From an uncultured Christensenellaceae bacterium (lineage in GTDB: Bacteria > Bacillota > Clostridia > Christensenellales > Pumilibacteraceae), in NCBI GenBank assembly GCA_910587445.1, contig CAJULE010000001.1, forward strand, positions 99,748 to 163,747: a stretch of DNA of 64,000 nt. The letters are read 5' to 3'. The notes under the pieces are model-generated. The model saw only the letters and a program-made list of their open reading frames with translations, had not been told where the DNA came from and did no database searches. The stretch's first letter is position 1, and every line of letters starts with the position of its first letter. Position numbers and translations under genes: made by a program. Shown piece after piece: positions 1-7,603 of the stretch.

Positions 1-1656
1 AAGATTATGGCAAGCCTTATACTTTTGCTCGGCTCTCTCTCTTACATAATGATTTTAGCCGTTATAAACGGCAGTATCGGTTTTATATGCGCTATGGGCG
101 TTACCGTGTTCGGTGCGGTGGGCGTGGCAAAAGCGCTCGGTGAAACGATTGCGATGTCTTACGGCTTAATAATCGGTCTTGCCGTAGGTTGCGGCGTTCT
201 GCGCGGTATCTTGCGCTATTTCGAGCAGTACAGCAATCACTTTATAGCGTTCAAACTATTGGCGGTTTTGCGCGATAAGATATTCGGTGCGCTTCGCACA
301 TTGTGTCCGGCAAAACTCGAAAGCAAACAAAAGGGCAGTATCATTGCTATGATAACAAGCGACATAGAAACGCTCGAAGTGTTCTATGCGCACACCATTT
401 CACCTATATGTATCGCGGTTTTGGTATCTACGGCGGTGTTCCTGTTTGTCGGTTTTGTATCGTCTTGGTATCTTGCGCTTGCGGCGGTTGTCGGATATAT
501 AATGATCGGTATCGTCGTACCTATGATTTCTTCGTCAAGGCTTAAAGAGAGCGGCGTTAAATACCGTGCCGAATTTGCGTCTTTCAATGCGTACTTTCTT
601 GACAGTATAAAGGGCATTAAAGACATCGTATTGAACAACGCGGGAGCGGAGCGCGAAAAGGAAGTAAACCGCCGCAGTGAACTCTTGCTCAAAGAAACAA
701 AGAAAATGAAACACAACTCTACCCGTGCGGCGGCGGCAACCGAACTTACGGTATCGCTGTTCATAATAGCGACGCTTATCGTCGGCATCGTGCTTGTGCA
801 TTTCGATATGCTCTCTATCGGTAAAATGATAATCGGCGTTGTGGCGGTGTTCGGCTCGTTCGGTCCCGTTATTGCAATATCGGCATTGCCGAGCAATCTT
901 ACGCAGACGTTCGCAAGCGGCGACAGAGTGCTGAATTTGCTTGCGGAAAAACCTGCCGTAACGGAAGTAACAAGCAGCGAGAATATCGAATACGAAAATT
1001 TGAACGTGTCCGACTTATCGTTTAGTTACGACGGGCAGACGGAAGTTTTGCAAGATATTAGAATGCACGCCGAAAAGGGCGAGATAATCGGAATCGTCGG
1101 CGAGAGCGGTTGCGGTAAATCTACATTCTTAAAACTGTTGCTTCGTTTTTGGCAGAAGAACGGCGGTGAGATTGCTTACAACGGAATCGACATTGATAAA
1201 GTGAACTCGGAAAATCTTTTAGACAACGTAACAATGGTAAGTCAAACGACGTACCTTTTCGACGAAACGATAGAAGATAACTTGCGAATCGCAAAACCGA
1301 ATGCAAGCAGGGAAGAACTCGAAGCGGCGTGCCGTCTTGCTTCCGTTCACGACTTTATTATGACGTTGCCTGACGGCTACAAAACGCAAGTGGGTGCGCT
1401 CGGCGACAATCTATCTGCCGGCGAAAAACAGCGCATAGGACTTGCGAGAGCGTTTTTGAAAGGTAGCGAACTGATCCTTTTGGACGAGCCGACGAGCAAC
1501 GTGGACAGTATCAACGAGGGCATTATCTTAAAAGCCTTAAAAGAGCAAAAGAGCAAAAAGAGCATTATACTCGTTTCACACCGTGAGTCTACAATGGCGA
1601 TTGCCGACCGTATCTACCGTGTGGCTGACGGAAAAATGCAAGAGGTAACGATATGA
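1..1656 (+). CDS. ABC exporter-type half transporter (TMD-NBD), probably 5' partial
   Basis: The first 300 or so residues are hydrophobic and fit an exporter-fold membrane domain. They are followed by an ATPase domain with Walker A GESGCGKST (about residue 364, counting from the ATG at 7), signature LSAGEKQR (about 469) and Walker B LILLDEP (about 489). The frame is open through base 1 and the ATG at 7 falls inside what looks like the first membrane helix, so the true start is probably just outside the window. At 549+ residues it is close to the usual 570-590 for a half transporter and would need a partner, probably the gene upstream. Its stop overlaps the next start (ATGA), so it is translationally coupled to an ECF S component. 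In streptococcal sia/hts heme regions a pair of exporter-like ABC genes precedes an ECF importer in the same way; a heme or siderophore role here is inference. Confidence 0.85.
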   Translation, partial: KIMASLILLLGSLSYIMILAVINGSIGFICAMGVTVFGAVGVAKALGETIAMSYGLIIGLAVGCGVLRGILRYFEQYSNHFIAFKLLAVLRDKIFGALRTLCPAKLESKQKGSIIAMITSDIETLEVFYAHTISPICIAVLVSTAVFLFVGFVSSWYLALAAVVGYIMIGIVVPMISSSRLKESGVKYRAEFASFNAYFLDSIKGIKDIVLNNAGAEREKEVNRRSELLLKETKKMKHNSTRAAAATELTVSLFIIATLIVGIVLVHFDMLSIGKMIIGVVAVFGSFGPVIAISALPSNLTQTFASGDRVLNLLAEKPAVTEVTSSENIEYENLNVSDLSFSYDGQTEVLQDIRMHAEKGEIIGIVGESGCGKSTFLKLLLRFWQKNGGEIAYNGIDIDKVNSENLLDNVTMVSQTTYLFDETIEDNLRIAKPNASREELEAACRLASVHDFIMTLPDGYKTQVGALGDNLSAGEKQRIGLARAFLKGSELILLDEPTSNVDSINEGIILKALKEQKSKKSIILVSHRESTMAIADRIYRVADGKMQEVTI

Positions 1657-2345
1657 CGCCGAGAGAAAAAGCAATACTCGAACTTGTAAGACTGTCAGAC
1701 GAAGAAGAAAAGCAAGCCGAGCAACAGGCAAAAGCCGAAGCGGAAGCAGTACAGTCGAATGATGCGGCGGTCAAGAAAGAAAAGGTTTTCAAGAAGTACA
1801 TGATAAAGGACATAGTGTTCCTTGCTATCATTACGGCTTGTACTTTGGTTACGGGCGCGATTATGCCATTGTTGGTAAACGTGCCGCTGTTCGGTATCAT
1901 ACAGTTGGGACTTGGGATTCAGTTTTCGCTGTTTCCCGTTATAGGAATGATGAAAGTAAAAAAGCCGTTCGCGCTTTTATTGCAATCGATGTTTATTTCG
2001 ATATTCCTTGTGTTTATGTTTCCGCCTATGGTGCTATTGATTGCGTGCGCCCTTGTAGCGGAACTGTTGACTCTGCTCATATTCAGAGGGTATAAAAACG
2101 ATTGGGCGTGCGTGTTTGCAGGAACGCTGTATATGCCGCTCACTCTGCCGCTACTCTATATGTATTACAACGTGTTCTATACGGTAAGCGGAGAAGAAAA
2201 GGCGGCGGTGTCTATGTTTATCGGCGGCGGTAACGTAGGATTGACTGTCGGAATATCGTTCGCCGTAGTTGCCGTTTGTTTTGTCGGCTCGGTCATCGGT
2301 ATGGTTATTGCGCGCGAACTCAAAAAGGCGGGTAAATTGAAGTAA
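1653..2345 (+). CDS. ECF transporter S component, Trep_Strep/MptE-like family
   Basis: This 230-residue protein has a charged, Glu/Gln/Ala-rich N-terminus (about 45 residues) and then five or six hydrophobic segments. This is the layout of the Trep_Strep (TIGR02185-like) integral membrane family, the substrate-binding S subunit of some energy-coupling-factor importers. It starts inside the stop of the ABC gene (ATGA) and its own stop overlaps the T-component start (TAATG), so the three genes are surely one transcript. The substrate cannot be read from sequence. The gene order (exporter-like ABC, S, T, fused A) resembles the group A streptococcal SiaFGH heme importer region, making heme or another tetrapyrrole a reasonable hypothesis. 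Family assignment rests on recognition of membrane pattern and context, not on a search. Confidence 0.75.
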   Translation: MTPREKAILELVRLSDEEEKQAEQQAKAEAEAVQSNDAAVKKEKVFKKYMIKDIVFLAIITACTLVTGAIMPLLVNVPLFGIIQLGLGIQFSLFPVIGMMKVKKPFALLLQSMFISIFLVFMFPPMVLLIACALVAELLTLLIFRGYKNDWACVFAGTLYMPLTLPLLYMYYNVFYTVSGEEKAAVSMFIGGGNVGLTVGISFAVVAVCFVGSVIGMVIARELKKAGKLK

Positions 2346-3022
2346 TGGCGTTTTTCAGATACAAAAGAAATCTATATCCGCTTATAGCGATAGCGTCGGC
2401 GTTACTCATTATGGTGTTCGGTCTTGTTATGGCGCGGACGGAAAAGTGTTCGTATTTTTTGCTCGGCGCACTTGTGTGGGTGATACTTTTCGGTTGCTAT
2501 AAACAGGCGCTAAAAGCGTTGCCGCTTTTTATCGTGTTCGGCGGCGTGTTCTCGCTTATAGCGTACTTTTCAAGCGGCAAAAATTTCGACAGCGCACTTG
2601 CTATGGCTAATCGTTTAGGCGCGGTGTTTTTGGCGATAATTCCGAGTATGAGCATACAAGCAGTCGCTATGACGAGAAATTTATCGCAGTTACATACGCC
2701 GCGAGGAATAACGCTCGGTATGCTTATAACGATGTCGTTCATTCCCGTACTTCGAGCGGAAATAAAACGCGTGCGCGAAGCGATGAAAACACGCGGTGCA
2801 GGGAGTATTCTCAATCCGAAAATCTTTTACCGTGCGTTCTTGATTCCGCTTGTAACACGGCTTGTCGATATATCCGATACGCTTAGCGTCTCTATCGAAA
2901 CGCGCGGTTTTACGCTCGGAAAATCAAAGTACACGGTCTATAAAAAGGAAGCAATAAATTATATGGATGTAGTGTATTTGCTCGGTCTGATTGCAGGCGT
3001 GGTTTTGTGCGTCGTCTTATAA
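2345..3022 (+). CDS. ECF transporter T component (CbiQ/EcfT-like)
   Basis: This 225-residue membrane protein has four or five hydrophobic helices in its first half, followed by an amphipathic cytoplasmic coupling region. Two Arg-Gly motifs typical of EcfT/CbiQ coupling helices are visible, AMKTRGAG at about residue 150 and SIETRGFTLG at about 180; in known structures these helices dock onto the ATPase pair. It overlaps the S-component stop by one base and is followed, after a 124-bp gap holding a possible palindromic repeat, by the double ATPase gene. Together S, T and AA make a complete ECF importer. Slightly shorter than classical EcfT (about 265). Confidence 0.85.
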   Translation: MAFFRYKRNLYPLIAIASALLIMVFGLVMARTEKCSYFLLGALVWVILFGCYKQALKALPLFIVFGGVFSLIAYFSSGKNFDSALAMANRLGAVFLAIIPSMSIQAVAMTRNLSQLHTPRGITLGMLITMSFIPVLRAEIKRVREAMKTRGAGSILNPKIFYRAFLIPLVTRLVDISDTLSVSIETRGFTLGKSKYTVYKKEAINYMDVVYLLGLIAGVVLCVVL

Positions 3023-3029
3023 GCGTCGC

Positions 3030-3135
3030 AATACAGCGTTGCGGTGCGCTTTTCTCGGGTCATTTACGTTTAAGTAAACTCCCCATCGAAAATGCTCCCG
3101 CGCCTTGTCTTGCTTGCTTCTAAAACGACTTATTT
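3030..3135. repeat. Possible diverged copy of the palindromic repeat family
   Basis: The gap between the T component and the double ATPase has a core TTTAC-GTTTAA-GTAAA preceded by TTGCGGTGCGC and TCGGGTC and followed by TCCC. This resembles the core of the clear family copies at 31633-31758 and 39137-39262 (GTAC-N6-GTAC flanked by CTCGG and CCCTCGG). The outer arms pair poorly. It may instead be an unrelated intercistronic hairpin. Confidence 0.3.
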
Positions 3136-3146
3136 GAGAGGTAATT

Positions 3147-4571
3147 ATGAAAGCAATCGAATTAAAGAATGTAAGTTTTTCATATAGCGGTTTTGCCGAT
3201 AAGGTTTTATCGGACGTGGACTTTTATGCCCTCTACGGCGAAGTTGCGCTGTTGTCCGGACTGTCGGGCGAGGGTAAAAGCACGTTGCTTTCGATTGTGT
3301 CGGGCATTATACCGAATATCGTAAAGGGCGACATTACGGGCGAAGTGCTTGTTGACGGTAAATCTATTATAGGACAAAAGTTGGCGGCAGTCTGCCGTAA
3401 GGTGGGCGTGGTTTTGCAGAACGCCGACAGTCAGATAATACATAAAACGGTAGACGACGAGATCGCGTTCGGGTGCGAGAATTTTGCGATTGAATCGAAT
3501 AAAATCGGGGAGCAAATAGAAAGAGTATGCACGATAGTCGAACTCGATAAATCGGCAGGAACGCGAACGCTGTCGGGCGGTCAAAAACAACGGCTTATAA
3601 CCGCGTCAACGCTTGCGACAAGGCAACGCATTTTGATACTCGACGAGCCGCTTGCAAATCTCGACGTTGAGAGTGCGAATCTTTTAATGGATACATTGCG
3701 TAGGCTTGCAAAGGCAGGGTACGCCGTTTTAATAGTGGAACACAGGCTCGATATGGTGTTGCCGTTCGTTGACAGCGTTTGGAACATTCGCGCCGGCGTT
3801 GTTACGAAAATAGAGAATAAGCAGGAATATTTGCTGTCGCAGACGGTGGCTATCAAAGATAACAGCGACGACCACGCAAGAGGAGCAAAGATTTTCGACG
3901 TTGAGAACGTAGCGTTTTCGATAAAGAAAAAAGAGATATTAAATGACGTAAGTTTTGAAGTTTACGAGGGCGAACGGCTGTTGCTTCTCGGCGAAAACGG
4001 CTCAGGTAAAACTACGCTTATGCGGTTACTCGCAAGGCTGTATAAGCCGACTTTAGGCAAGATAGAGCAAATGCTCAACCCGAAGTTCGGCAAACGCTAT
4101 CGCGGAAAGAAATGGTTCAAAGCAGTCGGCGTGGTGTATCAAAATCCCAACTATCAGTTGTTTATGCCGACCGTAGAACAGGAGATTGCATTCGGCGCGG
4201 TAAACAAAGAATACGCCGAAGAAATGATAAAACTCTTTGGCTTGGAGCACTTGCGGAAACGGCATCCGCAGTCGCTCAGCGAAGGACAAAAGCGCAGAGT
4301 GTCCATAGCGGCGGTGGCGGCAACTAACCCGAAAGTGCTACTTCTCGACGAGCCGACGGTAGGGCAGGACTACAAAGGACTTTGCGAACTTGTAAAGATT
4401 CTCGATATGCTGCACGACAAGAGCGGTAATACAATGATTACGATTACTCACGATATGCGTTGTGCCGAAGCCTTGTGCGATAGGGCAATACTTATTGCGG
4501 ACGGAACGGTAAAAGAGCAGGGCGGCAAGGAACTCGCACACAGATATTTTTTCGATAGGAATTTTCAGTAA
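3147..4571 (+). CDS. ECF transporter fused double ATPase (A1-A2)
   Basis: This protein of 474 residues has two complete ABC ATPase domains in tandem. The first has Walker A GLSGEGKST (about residue 40), signature LSGGQKQR (142) and Walker B ILILDEP (162). The second has Walker A GENGSGKTT (285), signature LSEGQKRR (377) and Walker B VLLLDEPT (398). Both sites look catalytically intact. Fused A1A2 proteins power ECF importers in place of an EcfA/EcfA' heterodimer. The start is supported by GAGAGG six to eight bases upstream. It is the last gene of the exporter/S/T/AA cluster and is convergent with the rubredoxin gene, a hairpin lying between them. Confidence 0.9.
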   Translation: MKAIELKNVSFSYSGFADKVLSDVDFYALYGEVALLSGLSGEGKSTLLSIVSGIIPNIVKGDITGEVLVDGKSIIGQKLAAVCRKVGVVLQNADSQIIHKTVDDEIAFGCENFAIESNKIGEQIERVCTIVELDKSAGTRTLSGGQKQRLITASTLATRQRILILDEPLANLDVESANLLMDTLRRLAKAGYAVLIVEHRLDMVLPFVDSVWNIRAGVVTKIENKQEYLLSQTVAIKDNSDDHARGAKIFDVENVAFSIKKKEILNDVSFEVYEGERLLLLGENGSGKTTLMRLLARLYKPTLGKIEQMLNPKFGKRYRGKKWFKAVGVVYQNPNYQLFMPTVEQEIAFGAVNKEYAEEMIKLFGLEHLRKRHPQSLSEGQKRRVSIAAVAATNPKVLLLDEPTVGQDYKGLCELVKILDMLHDKSGNTMITITHDMRCAEALCDRAILIADGTVKEQGGKELAHRYFFDRNFQ

Positions 4572-4616
4572 GCGGTAGCTTTTGTCGGTTTGGCTAATCT
4601 TGAGGATAGGGGCAAA

Positions 4617-4650
4617 AGAAAACGCGGCTCTCTCGGAGCCGCGTTTGTCT
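4617..4650 (-). terminator. Rho-independent terminator of the rubredoxin gene
   Basis: An 11-bp perfect stem (AAACGCGGCTC/GAGCCGCGTTT at 4620-4630 and 4636-4646) with a five-base loop. On the minus strand it is followed by TTTTCTTTT, a good U tract. On the plus strand the tail (TGTCTTT) is weaker, so it may also partly terminate the convergent ECF operon. Confidence 0.8.
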
Positions 4651-4662
4651 TTCGCAGTAATG

Positions 4663-4830
4663 TCAGAGCACGCCGCCTGCGGGGGCGAATTGGTCTTTGC
4701 CTACGCCGCACCAGGGGCAGGCAAAATCTTCGGGGACGTTTTCCCACGGCGTTCCGGGCGCGATCCCGCAGTCGGGACAGCCCGCGCTTTCGTCGTATTT
4801 CCAGCCGCATACTTCACATACATATATCAT
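4663..4830 (-). CDS. Rubredoxin-like protein with an extra Cys pair
   Basis: A 55-residue ORF read on the minus strand from ATG at 4830 to TGA at 4663, below the usual length cut-off. A strong AAGGAGG lies seven bases upstream of the start. The protein begins MIYVCEVCGWKYDE and has both rubredoxin knuckles, C5-x2-C8-G and C38-x2-C41-G, the GIAPGT turn and the GVGKDQF ending found in clostridial rubredoxins. It therefore should bind one iron and carry single electrons, for example to oxygen- or peroxide-reducing enzymes in an anaerobe. Unusually, the segment normally read as GDPDNG is GCPDCG, giving a third CxxC pair at C18/C21. It is monocistronic and convergent with the ECF operon. Confidence 0.9.
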   Translation of the reverse strand: MIYVCEVCGWKYDESAGCPDCGIAPGTPWENVPEDFACPWCGVGKDQFAPAGGVL

Positions 4831-5226
4831 GGTAAGCCTCCTTGTGCCGATCGGTCGGCAGTTCTTTATTAGTATAGCGTGTACTGCGGATATTATACTT
4901 ATTCACCGAACGAAAAGTAGGGACGGAAAGGCTTGCTTTCGTCGTGGTTTAATGCTAAAATAAAAGCGGCGGCTCTTTCGCATTGAGCGGCGACGCGGGC
5001 GAAGCGGAAAAATAACACGAAATTTTCACTTTCGCATCATTGATTTTTCGCCGTTCGATGTTAGAATACGGGTGTAAATCGAATTTACGATTCCTTTTTC
5101 GGCGAGAACATTTTGCTTGCGAGATAGAATGGTTCCGCAACGGATGATTTATAAAATTCGGTTTGTACGGTAAAAATATATAAACGGTCGTCCGTCATGA
5201 ATGATGACGGAGCAAAGGAGATTGCG
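4831..5226. promoter_or_regulatory. Intergenic region with two plus-strand promoter-like sites upstream of the HtrA gene
   Basis: About 400 bp without a gene between the rubredoxin and the protease. Two sigma-A-like sites point rightward: TTGCTT (4933-4938), 17 bp, TAAAAT (4956-4961), and TTGATT (5040-5045), 16 bp, TAGAAT (5062-5067). On the minus strand TATACT and TATAAT sequences about 40-70 bp upstream of the rubredoxin start could serve as -10 boxes, but no matching -35 was seen. The long leader (about 150 bp) before the protease shows no recognised riboswitch. Confidence 0.45.
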
Positions 5227-6699
5227 ATGAAAAAGAAATTCCGAAATGCGTTTGCGGTGTGCCTTGTCGCGCTTACGGTTGCGCTTGTCGCCGTTTTGGG
5301 CGTCGGTTGCGGCGGAACGCAAAAGTATATCGTCTCGATAGAGGCGGGGCAGGAGTCGGGCACATACATAGTCACATATTCCGACGGAGAAACGCAGACT
5401 ATGGTTCTGCCGGGTAAGGACGGCAGGGACGGGAAGGACGGAAAAGACGTCACGATAACCGATATATACGAAACCTACGTCAAGGAGACGGGCGAGGATA
5501 TTTCATATTCGGAATTTATCGACAAGTATCTGTCGCTCAGTGTCCAAAGCGACAATTCCGCGACAATCGCGCAGTGTCTGCGTTCGGTAGGCAAGGTATA
5601 CGCCGAGTTTGTCGAACAGGTGTCCGGATCGTTTTTCGGCCGTCCCGTATATGACATAGCGATTTATACGGGCGCGGCGGTCGTGTGGTCTATGGACGAA
5701 GCTCAAGACGGATATACATACTTCGTGACAAACGCTCACGTAATATACGATTCCAAAGCCGTTTCGAGCGAGAACGACGGAAAAATAGCGCGCAAAGTCG
5801 TACTTTATATGTACGGCAGCGAAAGCTCACCCTACACGGTGGACGGAGACGGCGACGGCAGAGCGGACGCTGACGAGAACGGATACACCCTCTACGATTA
5901 CGGCGATTACGGTATCGAATGTGAAATAGTCGGCTATACTTTCGAAAAGGATCTTGCCGTAATAAAAGCAAAGACTGACGACGTGAAAAAGGTCAACCCG
6001 AACGTCTGCGCCGTGGAGCTTGCCGACGAATATCATGTGGGTGAGACGGCGATCGCCATAGGCAATCCCGACGACGGCGGCATAAGCGTAACCGAAGGAA
6101 TAGTCAGCGTCGACAACGACGACATAGAGCTCACGATAGACGCAAAGCGCACCTATCGTTCCATTCGTATGGATACCGCGCTTTACGGCGGAAATTCGGG
6201 CGGCGGTCTGTTCAATTCGTCGGGCAAGCTTATCGGCATAGCGAACGCGGGCAGCACTCAGGAAGAGAACATAAATTACGCGATACCTCTCGAGATAGTG
6301 CGCGGTACGGTGGAAAACATTCTCTATTGGGACGCGGACGGCAGTTCGGCGACGAGCGGAGCTTATAAGGTTACTCTCGGCGTGACGGTGCTTTCGAGCG
6401 GCTCGAAATATATCTATGATTCTTCGCTCGGCTACGGCAAGATAGTCGAAGACGTAGTCGTCCGCTCCGTCGTCGAAAACTCCATTGCTTCCCGCTTGGG
6501 CTTATCGAACGACGACGTGATAACCGCCGTAGTCGTCAACGAAAAGAAAACGGAAGTAAAGCGCAGTTTCGATATATCGGACATAATTCTCACCATGCGC
6601 CCCGGCGACGAAATAGCCGTCGGGTACACGCGCGGCGGCGAGACTTATACGAGCGAAAGCTATACGCTTGCTTCTTCCGACTTCGAAAAGCTTGCCTGA
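5227..6699 (+). CDS. HtrA/DegP-like serine protease, lipoprotein, with PDZ domain
   Basis: I place the start at the ATG at 5227 behind AAAGGAG, giving 490 residues; an in-frame ATG at 5197 lacks a ribosome binding site. The N-terminus (MKKKFRNAF, a hydrophobic stretch, then GVGC) is a lipoprotein signal with Cys28 as the lipidation site. A short collagen-like Gly-x-Asp run (GKDGRDGKDGKDV) follows. The trypsin-fold protease domain has the triad His171 (TNAHV), Asp242 (KDLAVI) and Ser324 (YGGNSGGGL), and the C-terminal 110 residues fit a PDZ domain. Such S1C proteases handle misfolded surface or secreted proteins. It is followed by its own terminator, so it is probably monocistronic. Confidence 0.9.
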   Translation: MKKKFRNAFAVCLVALTVALVAVLGVGCGGTQKYIVSIEAGQESGTYIVTYSDGETQTMVLPGKDGRDGKDGKDVTITDIYETYVKETGEDISYSEFIDKYLSLSVQSDNSATIAQCLRSVGKVYAEFVEQVSGSFFGRPVYDIAIYTGAAVVWSMDEAQDGYTYFVTNAHVIYDSKAVSSENDGKIARKVVLYMYGSESSPYTVDGDGDGRADADENGYTLYDYGDYGIECEIVGYTFEKDLAVIKAKTDDVKKVNPNVCAVELADEYHVGETAIAIGNPDDGGISVTEGIVSVDNDDIELTIDAKRTYRSIRMDTALYGGNSGGGLFNSSGKLIGIANAGSTQEENINYAIPLEIVRGTVENILYWDADGSSATSGAYKVTLGVTVLSSGSKYIYDSSLGYGKIVEDVVVRSVVENSIASRLGLSNDDVITAVVVNEKKTEVKRSFDISDIILTMRPGDEIAVGYTRGGETYTSESYTLASSDFEKLA

Positions 6700-6728
6700 A
6701 ACCTGCCGATAAAATATAGGATAAATCT

Positions 6729-6760
6729 CCCTCCTCGTCGAACGCGGAGGGTTTTTTATT
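6729..6760 (+). terminator. Rho-independent terminator after the HtrA-like gene
   Basis: Stem CCCTCC/GGAGGG (6729-6734 with 6746-6751) around an 11-base loop that can add a further CG/CG pairing, followed by six T residues. Confidence 0.8.
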
Positions 6761-6823
6761 GTAATTTATATCCTCGGAACCGACAATGCGGGCAAAAAAA
6801 ATCACAAAGCGGGGCATATCCGT

Positions 6824-6851
6824 TTGCAAAAAAGCAAGTTTATGTTAAAAT
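6824..6851 (+). promoter_or_regulatory. Promoter of the two-component operon
   Basis: TTGCAA (6824-6829), 16-bp spacer, TAAAAT (6846-6851), about 35 bp upstream of the response regulator start. Confidence 0.6.
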
Positions 6852-6892
6852 AGAATAAAGTGCTTCGGCTGTGTCGGGGAGGAAGAAACATC

Positions 6893-7603
6893 ATGCTGAA
6901 AATAGCGATGGTAGAAGATGAGAAGGAAGCTCGCGAGTCGCTCGGAAAGCTCATAAGGAGCTATTTCGACACACGCGGCGCGGGCGATTATACTGTAAAC
7001 GAATTTCAGAATGCCGTACTTTTTCTGTCGAAGCAAAAAGCCGATCACGATATTGTATTCATGGATATAGAAATGCCGGATTTCGACGGACTTACCGCGG
7101 CAAAGAAACTGCGCGAGACCGATCCGCTTGTGCTTCTTGTCTTTGTCACGAATATGCGCAGATATGCGACAAAAGGCTACAGCGTGGACGCGCTCGATTT
7201 CATAGTCAAACCGCCGACCGAGAACGCGCTGTTTTCGGTGCTCGACAAAGCCCGCAGAGTGCTTGCTTCCCGCACTGGGCGCGACATAATAATAAAGACG
7301 GCTCACGGCATGAGAAGAGTGCCCGTGTCCGAAATACGCTATATAGAGGTCAACCGCCATCGCCTTACGATACATCTCGAAACCGACGCCTTCGAGGCGT
7401 GGGGAAGTCTGAAGGAGTTGGAAGCGCAGCTGCCCGCCGATAAATTTTCGCGGTGCAACATAGGGTATTTGATCAGTCTCGAACACCTTTCGGGGATAGA
7501 CGGAGACGAAGTGGTCATGGGCGAAGATCGGCTCAAAATAAGTCGGCCGAAAAGAAAAGAATTTCTTGCCGACGTTGCCGCATATTTCGGGAGCGTGAGA
7601 TAA
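6893..7603 (+). CDS. LytTR-family response regulator
   Basis: This 236-residue protein starts at the ATG at 6893, behind GGGGAGG; the upstream in-frame start at 6860 has no binding site. It has an N-terminal receiver domain with acidic residues in VEDEKE and phospho-acceptor Asp58 in FMDIEMPD, a Lys in the FIVKPP loop, then a LytTR DNA-binding domain from about residue 125 (HGMRRVPVSEIRYIEV, then FSRCNIGYLIS). LytTR regulators bind paired direct repeats and usually control peptide signalling, bacteriocins or cell-surface genes. The stop overlaps the histidine kinase start (TAATG), fixing them as a pair. Confidence 0.92.
   Translation: MLKIAMVEDEKEARESLGKLIRSYFDTRGAGDYTVNEFQNAVLFLSKQKADHDIVFMDIEMPDFDGLTAAKKLRETDPLVLLVFVTNMRRYATKGYSVDALDFIVKPPTENALFSVLDKARRVLASRTGRDIIIKTAHGMRRVPVSEIRYIEVNRHRLTIHLETDAFEAWGSLKELEAQLPADKFSRCNIGYLISLEHLSGIDGDEVVMGEDRLKISRPKRKEFLADVAAYFGSVR

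Noticed and set aside
5197..5226. ATG 5197 as start of the HtrA-like lipoprotein
   Set aside because: Places charged residues ahead of the lipoprotein signal and lacks a binding site, whereas 5227 follows AAAGGAG.
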